From NCBI RefSeq assembly GCF_009905375.1, contig NC_133657.1, positions 63,798,503 to 63,862,502 on the forward strand: a stretch of 64,000 nt of DNA, in the 5' to 3' direction. The notes beneath the pieces are model-generated. The model worked only from the letters and a program-made list of their open reading frames with translations. It did not search any database and was not told the DNA's origin. A program made the translations under genes and the position numbers. Origin of the DNA: Apium graveolens (lineage: Eukaryota > Streptophyta > Magnoliopsida > Apiales > Apiaceae). Shown piece after piece: positions 57,158 to 64,000 of this stretch (the stretch's first letter is position 1; every line of letters begins with the position of its first letter).

Positions 57158-58107
57158 TTCATACTTTGCATCAGTTTGGAAAACTTTTTACAAAGTTTCT
57201 CATCTATAAAGCCAAAAATAATATCATCTACATAAATTTGAACAAGTATGCTAGAGCCATTAATATTTCTAAAAAATAAAGTTTTATCTACAGTACCTCT
57301 TGTGAAGTAATTTTCCAAAAGGAACTTTGATAAAGTGTCATACCAGGCTCTAGGTGCTTGCTTCAGCCCATAAAGTGCTTTCAGTAGATAATAGACATAC
57401 TCTGGAAAATTTGGATCTTCAAATCCAGGAGGTTGACTAACATACACTTCTTCCTCCAAATCTCCATTCAGAAAGGCACTTTTGACATCCATTTGATAGA
57501 CCTTGAAATTAGCATGGGCTGCATAGGCTAAGAAGATTTTGATGGCTTCAAGTCTTGCAACAGGAGCAAATGTTTCATCAAAATCTATTCTTTCTTGCTG
57601 GCAATAGCCTTTAGTAACCAATCTGTCTTTGTTCCTTACTACTATGCCATTTTCATCCATCTTGTTTCTGAATACCCATTTGGTGTCTATTGGATTCTTT
57701 CCTTTAGGCTTGGGTACCAGCTTCCATACTTTATTCCTTTCAAATTGGTTTAGCTCCTCCTGCATAGCTAAAATCCAATCAGGATCTAACAAGGCTTCTT
57801 CTACCTTCTTTGGTTCTTCCTTTGACAGAAAGCTGTTGTATAGACATTCTTCCTGAGTTGCTCTCCTTGTTTGAACTCTAGAAGAAACATCACCAATAAT
57901 CAGTTCAAAGGGGTGATCTTTTGTCCATTTCCTTGGTTGAGGTAGATTAGCTCTAGATGAAGAGACCTCAATGTTGTCTTGATGTGTGATTGAGTTTTGA
58001 TTGCTAGAAACTCCCCCTGAGTTTGTGGATCTTTGATTTGAGAAAGGGGTACTTTCTACGGGCGATCTACCTTGACTTCCTGCTCCTTTTGATAACCCGA
58101 CGGATGG
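57154..58107 (-). pseudogene. Reverse transcriptase of element C
   Basis: Same frame as integrase; a TAA at 58,108 separates them. An Asn/Ser-rich linker (58,107 to about 57,800) leads to the RT, with [22 protein letters not shown] (first Asp), [11 protein letters not shown] and IYVDDIIFG, the YVDD box at residues 187-190 counted from 57,792. A frameshift near 57,165 ends the frame. All catalytic residues are present. It would copy element RNA into DNA in the particle. Confidence 0.9.
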
Positions 58108-59031
58108 TTAAATTTGAGTACCGACGGATGAGGCAGGTTGTCTTCCAACGGATAACACAGATTGCCTTTCGACGGATGAAGCATTATGCAACTCAACGGA
58201 TGTTGAGTTTTGTGCTTCATTGGTGGTAGATTTGTCTGCATTATCCTTACACACTGTTTCTTGATCACTCTCATCATCACTTTCATCACTGACCATCTCA
58301 ACATTGTCGAATTTGAGGCTCTCATGGTAATCTCCATCTTTCAGTCCTTCAATCTTTTTATCATCAAACACAACATGTATAGATTTCACAACAATGTTGG
58401 TTCTTAGATTGTAGACTCTATATGCTTTACCAACAGCATATCCAACAAAAATTCCTTCATCTGCTTTAGCATCAAACTTCCCATTTTGATCAGTTTGATT
58501 TCTCAAAATATAGCATTTATGGCCAAAGACATGAAGAAAGTTTAGAGTTGGCTTCTTGTTCTTGAACAATTGATAAGGAGTCATGCATCTTGCTTGATTA
58601 ATCAGAGAGATGTTCTGAGTATAGCATGCAGTGTTTACAGCTTCAGCCCAGAAATATGTTGGTAATTTTGATTCTTCAAGCATTGTCCTTGCAGCTTCAA
58701 TAAGTGATATGTTCTTCCTTTCCACTACTCCATTCTGTTGTGGAGTCCTTGCTGCTAAGAACTCATGTAAGATTCCATTTTCCTCACAAAATGCTCTCAT
58801 GACATAGTTCTTGAACTCAGTTCCATTGTCACTCCTAATTCTTCTAACTTTGAAATTAGGATGATTGTTAACTTGCCTTATGTGATTGATGATGATTTCA
58901 CTAGCCTCATCTTTAGACTTTAAGAAATATGTCCAAGAGAACTTTGAAAAATCATCTACAATTACTAGGCAAAATCTTTTCTCTAAAATTGACAATACAT
59001 TGACTAGTCCAAACAGATCCATGTGAAGCAA
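58108..59031 (-). pseudogene. Integrase of element C
   Basis: 307 codons. Catalytic residues counted from 59,031: D5 (HMD), D68 (RSDNGTEF), E104 (GVVERKN), with 35 residues between the second Asp and Glu. The C-terminal part from about residue 230 is acidic, then Ser-rich; there, five CGACGGAT-type motifs (58,098-58,204) are read as Ser-Val-Glu/Gly repeats. The upstream stop at 59,032 is in frame. All catalytic residues are kept. Confidence 0.9.
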
Positions 59032-59637
59032 TTATAGAGGCTCTTCAATTGCTGAATCAAGTTTCTTCCTGAATGATGCTTTGATCTGCTTCCCCTTTTG
59101 GCAGGCATCACACAGTCCATCCTTAGTAAACTCCACTAGAGGAATGCCTCTTACTAGTTCTTTCTTTACCAGCTCATTCATGGTCTTGAAGTTTAAATGG
59201 GATAGCTTCTTGTGCCATAACCAACTTTCATCTTGACTTGCTTTACTGAGAAGACAAGTTACAGATTCTGCTTTAGTTGAGTTGAAGTCAGCTAGGTACA
59301 CATTTCCTCTTCTCACGCCAGTGAGAACCACTTTGTTGCTTTGATTATTAGTCACAACACAGGCTTCTTTATTGAAGATTACTGAGTTGCCTTTATCACA
59401 AAACTGGCTGATACTCAACAGATTGTGTTTGAGACCATCCACTAAGGCAACCTCTTCAATGATGACATTATCCTTTGAAATCAAGCCATATCCCACAGTA
59501 TAACCCTTGCTGTCATCTCCAAAAGTAATACTTGGGCCAGCTCTCTCCTTAAACTCTGTGAGCAGGGTAGAATCACCAGTCATGTATCTTGAACAACCAC
59601 TATCCAAGTACCAAAGATTCCTTTTGTTTCCCTGCAC
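59032..59637 (-). pseudogene. Protease and pre-integrase domain of element C
   Basis: Begins close to LWYLDSGCSRYM with the active site Asp-Ser-Gly (D12-G14), then a protease core, LVDGLKHNLLSISQ, and the pre-integrase zinc part with HKKLSHLNF and CDACQKGKQ. It ends at TAA 59,032-59,034 and continues in the same frame into integrase. A frameshift separates it from the gag end at about 59,645. Confidence 0.9.
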
Positions 59638-60317
59638 ACATCAAAATCAAATCAAGTTGATATTGGTACCCAAGTTTCCTTGGGTCCTGCCTTATTAGCT
59701 TTCTTCTTCTGTTTCTTAGGTCTTAACTCATTTGACTTAGGAATTTCAAATTCATCCTTAGTCATTTGGGTTGGGCCTCTGAAACCATTTAATGCAACAG
59801 AATTATCATTCATATTATGGCTAACAGGAAATGACATGCTTGGTACAAACATGTTATTCTGGTAAGGCATGCTAAATGGCATTTGAGGCATATTGTATGC
59901 ATCATAATATGGATTAGGTGCAAATGGTATATTAGAAAACTGTGCATTCATATTCTGTGTAGGCATAGCATTAACAGGCATGGGAGGCATGGCATTTATG
60001 TTGGGAAATTGAGACTGAACAGACATGGGAGTAGGCATGGCAGATTTGCAATTAACAGAGAAATGATTTACACTACCACACTTGACACAGATTTTTTTAG
60101 GAGCATATTTATCAGGTGTGTAGTTATTGTGTTTGTTAATCCCTACTTTACCATTCCTATTATTTTTCCTTTTAGTCTTTGTTTTTACCTCAATTTTCTC
60201 AAGTCTGTCACTTAACTGTTTGACAGTCATGTGACCAACATTAGCCTTTTTTCCCTTTTTTAGCTTGACTTGACTCTCCTGAAATAAAGTTCTTGGAAAC
60301 AGACCCATACTTTTCAT
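59638..60317 (-). pseudogene. gag C-terminal part with second zinc knuckle (element C)
   Basis: Frame 59,652-60,317. A basic stretch is followed by a second knuckle, CVKCGSVNHFSVNC (C77, C80, H85, C90 from 60,317), then a Met/Pro/Asn-rich region of low complexity (MPTPMSV, NAMPPMPVNAMP). It ends in a Lys-rich segment. The frame joins the gag before it by a frameshift near 60,255. Two knuckles separated by about 300 residues are unusual for plant copia gag, though seen in SIRE-type elements. Confidence 0.8.
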
Positions 60318-60585
60318 TTAGCTTGATTAATTTGGCTTTGCTAATGGGTTTGCTTACAGCCGACGGATGAGGATTTTCATCATTTGACGGATAAAACTTT
60401 TTATTATCCAACGGATAGTCCTCATCATCCGTCGAGTCTACATCTGTCAACAACCCATCTACCAAAATAGGTTCTAGTTTCTCTTTATTCTTCTTCCAGG
60501 CTTCATCACAAAAAGACTCAATTCCTTGAACTTTGGTGATTTGAGCATGAACATCCCTGGATGTTTTCCATGCTTTAATCACCTC
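60241..60585 (-). pseudogene. gag middle segment (element C)
   Basis: In the same frame as the main gag after the TAA at 60,586. It contains a motif cluster (60,360-60,440) read as YPLDN, YPSND and HPS repeats in an acidic linker. It passes into the second knuckle region through a frameshift near 60,255. Confidence 0.75.
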
Positions 60586-62052
60586 TTATTCACGCTCGAG
60601 CTGCTTCTTCAAAATTTCTTCCTTTTTCAAGGACTCAGTTAATTCCTCCTTGGCAATCTTACACTCAATTTTTAGTTTCTCAAACTCAACAAACTGAGAC
60701 TCAAGCACATTATTCCTCTCACTTAAAAACAAGTTATTTTCTTTGATTTTAGCATTTTCTTTAATGAGGGACTTAAGTGTAACACACAAATGATACAATT
60801 CTGTAGACATGTCATTAATGGCATCATTACACTCAGCTTTAGATAAATGTTCAAGGTTTGTAGTGATTACCTGATTGCTTGAGGAACTTGTCTCTGTTTC
60901 ATCAGACTTGGCCATTAGGACTAGATTGACATAGCTAACATCTTCATCTTCATCCAAACCATCTACTGCCCAGTCATTCTCTTGTGTAATAAAAGCCCTT
61001 TCCTTTTGTTTGAGTAGATCAAAGTATTTTTTCTTATAATCCACAGACTCAAACCTTTTCTTACTGGAATCTGACTTTCTACACTCATTTGCAAAATGCC
61101 CTGCCAAGCCACATTTGAAACATTTGAATTTTGACTTATCCACCATGTTTCTATTTGGCTTAGCTGCTCCAAAGTTCTTTTTGAACTTGAGCTTGGCAAA
61201 TCTTCTGGAAAGAAATGCTAGGTGCTCATCAATGTCCTCCATGTCATCTTGGCTCAACGAATCTTCACTTTCTGCTGCAAGCCCCTTACCCTTATTCTCA
61301 CAGACCTTTGAAGTTGATTCTACAGCTTCCATCTTCACTTCCTTCTCCTTTTCTAGATCAGCAACTAGTGCAATGGATCCTCCTTTCTTCTTTCCTCTCT
61401 CCATTCTTTCATCCTGCTCTATCTCAAGCTCATAGGTCTTCAGAATTCCATACAGTCTCTCCAAAGTAAACTCCTTATAATCTTGTGAGTTTCTCAATGA
61501 GACTGTCATTGGTTTCCATTCCTTTGGAAGAGATCTGAGAAATTTCAGATTGGAGTCTTTAGTCTGATAGACTCTTCCATGCAACTTAAGAGCATTTAGT
61601 AGTTTTTGGAATCTACTAAAAATGTCAGTGAGTGACTCACTTTCTTCATTGTGAAAATGCTCATATTGCTGAATCAGGAGCTGCATTTTATTTTCTCTTA
61701 CTTGCTCAGTGCCATCACAAATTATCTGTATTGTGTCCCAAACTTCCTTGGCAATTTTGCAGTTGATAATGTTATCAAACATGTCTGCATTAACTCCATT
61801 GAACAGAATGTTCATGGCCTTTTTATCTTTCCTGACTTGTTCAATGTCAGGATCAGACCATTCATGCCTTGGCTTTGGAATAGATGGCTCATTACCTGTT
61901 GCAGCTTTCATTGGAACATGAGGGCCTTTTTTTATGTAGTCCACATAGGCCTCATCTTGAGAAAGCATATGAAGATGCATCTTTACCTTCCAATGATGGT
62001 AATTATCTTTATCAAGAAAAGGAATCTTGACTCCAACATCTTTCTTGTTCAT
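60586..62052 (-). pseudogene. gag of element C
   Basis: 488 codons from ATG 62,052, about 60 bases after the LTR. The first 220 residues match the plant copia gag type with DUF4219 start (VKIPFLDKDNYHHWKVKM) and UBN2 core (AKEVWDTIQ, LTDIFSRFQKLLNALKLHG). The knuckle CFKCGLAGHFANEC is at C311, C314, H319, C324. A long coiled-coil-like tail (residues 400-488) follows. It ends with TAA at 60,586, probably from a CAA or GAA codon since the frame continues. The protein forms the particle and binds the RNA. Confidence 0.9.
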
Positions 62053-62113
62053 CTTGCTGAATTGTTTTGATCTTTAAACTCTTTGTAGATTAAGAGTTTG
62101 CTCTGATACCAAT
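62053..62113 (-). promoter_or_regulatory. Primer binding site and short leader of element C
   Basis: The complement of GCTCTGATACCA at about 62,100-62,111 reads TGGTATCAGAGC, the initiator-Met primer site, next to the LTR end. The leader to the gag ATG is only about 50 bases, in contrast to the 1.8 kb leader of the surrounding copia. Confidence 0.9.
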
Positions 62114-63125
62114 TGTTAGTCCCTTAACAATATAGCAATAATTACAGAAGGGGGGTTGAATGGAATTCTTGAACCTTTTTCTCAAAATAAAAATGTTCAA
62201 CTCGAATATAGATATAATGTTTTGATTAGCACAATGCGGAATAGAAACTTAATTGAATCAAAACATAAGTACTTAAAAACAAGAGTCTTTAAAATATTCT
62301 GGTGGATTTAAACAATTCCACCAGAGATATATATAATATATCGAGAGGACTCTGTGTGCAGGAATGCTCACAACTGCTTACAAAATGGAACTACTGAGAA
62401 TACAGGAAATGCTAATGATTCTGCTTACAAAGATTTCTCTGTTTTTGTTTCTCAGCTATCTCAGGTTTTCTATTTGCTACTCTCTTCGTTTATATAATAC
62501 CAAGATTACAAAGTCGAAAAGACTGAACAAATATAAAAACTATCAGTCTTAAGCTTTGCTGCTTTTCGTCCTCTATTACCCAGTTAATGGGCTTCCACAG
62601 TGTGTATGTATACATCTCGACGGCTGTGTGTCAGCTTTCACTGTTCAACTGCTGTTTGAATTCTTCATATGATCATCCGTCGACTTTCAGAACATCCGTT
62701 GATGGTTCAATTGATCATCCGTCGACTGCTATATTAAACATCCGTTGATAGTCATTTGATCATCCGTCGATGGCTTTGTTAATCATCCGTCGGTAGCTAT
62801 TTTGGCACTTGACTCTATTTCACTTATGCAGAATTACAAGACATCATTTATGTATAATTAATCAACCTATTCTGCATATCTAGTTAAAGTCAACATGACT
62901 TATATGCTACTACAGATTCTATACAAAGGTGCATACATAACTGTGCTACAAACTTATTATTACATAAGCTACTCACTCGATGGAGTTAATCATCCGTCGG
63001 GACTATAATGAGTTATCCGTCGGGACTATAATTCTTATCCGTCGAGTGCTACATAATTTCACTAAGTAAAATCTACTTAGATGTTTTGTTTATGAAATCA
63101 TCAAGTACACAACATATGCATAACA
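62114..63125 (-). repeat. 5' LTR of element C (right, 1,012 bp)
   Basis: Plus strand TGTTAGTCCC ... GCATAACA. Near-identical to the left LTR, with small indels, for example a missing short piece near 62,985. Ten ATCCGTCGA-type motifs in the same places, more of them matching the consensus than in the left LTR. Confidence 0.95.
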
Positions 63126-64000
63126 GAAAGGAGTTTCTAATTTAAATTAAATAGAACTAAGCATAGTGAATGGGAAAGCAAGTGATTAAATAAGATAGGC
63201 TTGACACAAGTTCCATGCCTTGTATTTAATCGTGACATTGCAGGGTAGAAGGAATTAATTGTACGGTAACTACTCACTGAATAGGTTCTTAATATTCTAA
63301 GCAGTGAATTCATATTATCTGGATAGTCGCGATATGCTGAGAAGTATCCCTCACGATGTAGAATAAATATGATTAATTAATTAATCATATTTAATGAATT
63401 AGAGAATTTATATAAATAATGATAAAATAGTTTTATTATTATTTATTTCTACTACCTGCTTAATATTGAACCTACAGGGTCACACCATAAAAGAGAATGA
63501 TTTAATGGTGGAGAAATTAATTAATAATGGCTGATAATTATTTATTTATGAAATAAATAATTAATTGGCAAATTTAATAATTGATTAAATGAGATTTAAT
63601 TGATTATAAATTAATTAAGAAAAAGTTCTTAATATTATTAATTAAGAATTTAATTTTTGGAAATTAAATCAAGTGAGATAATTATTTCTAAAGTGTTTAG
63701 AAAAAGGATTAATAATTAAAACGTGTTTTAATTATTAGTGAGAATAATAAAGGGTTAATAATAATAATATTTTATGGCAAAATTTTCAGCTAAAAATTTT
63801 GCCTATAAATATACTATTATAGACCCTATTTTTGCCTTAACCAAAAAGATTTACAAAACCATAATTCTCTCCATCCCCTCCTCCTTCATTATATTATTTT
63901 CTTGGTGGATACCGGTGGAGTGCTTCACACTTGAGGAGCAACTGCTAAGGATCTCCGTTCATCATTTTTGGATCTCCATTAAAGACCTCCATCTTTCCAT
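63126..64000 (+). repeat. 3' LTR of the TNT1-94-like copia, second part
   Basis: Begins with the right GAAAG duplication (63,126-63,130) and matches 43,574 to about 44,452. About 130 bases of the LTR lie beyond the window. An AT-rich palindrome, GATTAATTAATTAATC, occurs near 63,370 and in the partner LTR. Confidence 0.9.

Larger units (their letters stand above)
50029..63125 (-). mobile_element. SIRE-like copia element C (13,097 bp)
   Basis: Complete in structure: LTR, primer site, gag, protease, integrase, RT, RNase H, additional ORF, polypurine tract, LTR, all on the minus strand, with a 5-bp target duplication. Size over 12 kb, a gag of the UBN2/DUF4219 type and an ORF after pol fit the SIRE/Maximus group of plant copia elements. 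LTRs differ by only a few percent by eye. About nine in-frame stops and a few frameshifts prevent activity. A short motif of the type ATCCGTCGA recurs about 40 times throughout. Confidence 0.9.
42879..64000 (+). mobile_element. TNT1-94-like copia element, internally deleted, with nested element C
   Basis: Ty1/copia element in the order LTR, primer site, long leader, gag, protease, integrase, RT, RNase H remnant, polypurine tract, LTR. Without element C it would be about 8.1 kb. The 3' LTR is split by element C at 50,028/63,126 and runs past the window end. Two internal deletions removed the gag core and most of RNase H. The LTRs are very similar, so the insertion is relatively young compared with its surroundings. 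Confidence 0.85.

Overview
The window looks like nuclear heterochromatin from a flowering plant, probably a dicot. It is AT-rich and built almost wholly of long terminal repeat (LTR) retrotransposons inserted into one another, with one endogenous caulimovirid (plant pararetrovirus) block, a LINE fragment, a possible Mutator-like fragment and a possible MITE. I see no intact host gene, rRNA, tRNA or CRISPR array. Every coding region carries stops, frameshifts or deletions. The species cannot be read from the sequence.

Left part (1-13,327). A plus-strand SIRE-like Ty1/copia LTR (element A) starts before the window. It is broken inside an AT dinucleotide run at 718-756 by about 9 kb of caulimovirid DNA (757-9718), then resumes, reaches its primer binding site at 9941 and the first codons of its gag, and is cut off near 10,092. 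The viral block is a head-to-head inverted duplication: a 2.2 kb minus-strand arm, a 23-nt spacer, and a longer plus-strand arm carrying coat protein, zinc knuckle, protease, reverse transcriptase, RNase H, a second ORF and a promoter region. A probable minus-strand LTR (10,120-11,745), a rearranged chromovirus remnant (11,746-12,580) and a possible Mutator-like fragment follow.

Middle part (13,262-36,160). A LINE fragment is split by a Ty3/gypsy Tat-lineage element (13,328-34,928). That element has very short 136-bp LTRs and a 5-bp target duplication, ATCTA. Its pol is interrupted in the integrase by a chromovirus (Tekay-like) element with LTRs of about 4 kb. The chromovirus 5' LTR together with 0.3 kb of flanking Tat DNA is present twice, as a 4.9 kb tandem duplication. 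Its 3' LTR is truncated by a deletion that also removed the rest of the Tat integrase. A possible antisense ORF lies at the 3' end of the Tat element.

Right part (38,371-64,000). A minus-strand SIRE-like element (B: LTR plus decayed additional ORF) is interrupted at 42,879 by a plus-strand copia element of TNT1-94-like type. That element has lost its gag core and most of its RNase H. Its 3' LTR is split at a GAAAG site by a 13.1 kb minus-strand SIRE-like element (C, 50,029-63,125), which is structurally nearly complete: two LTRs, gag with two CCHC knuckles, protease, integrase, reverse transcriptase, RNase H and an additional ORF of about 1,500 codons. The uninterrupted GAAAG site can be read in the partner LTR at 43,574, which proves the order of insertion.

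The most unusual signals are the viral inverted repeat, a short motif (ATCCGTCGA and its complement) found about 40 times across both LTRs and several coding linkers of element C in more than one reading frame, the very long additional ORF of element C, and a row of four imperfect hairpins at 29,055-29,216.
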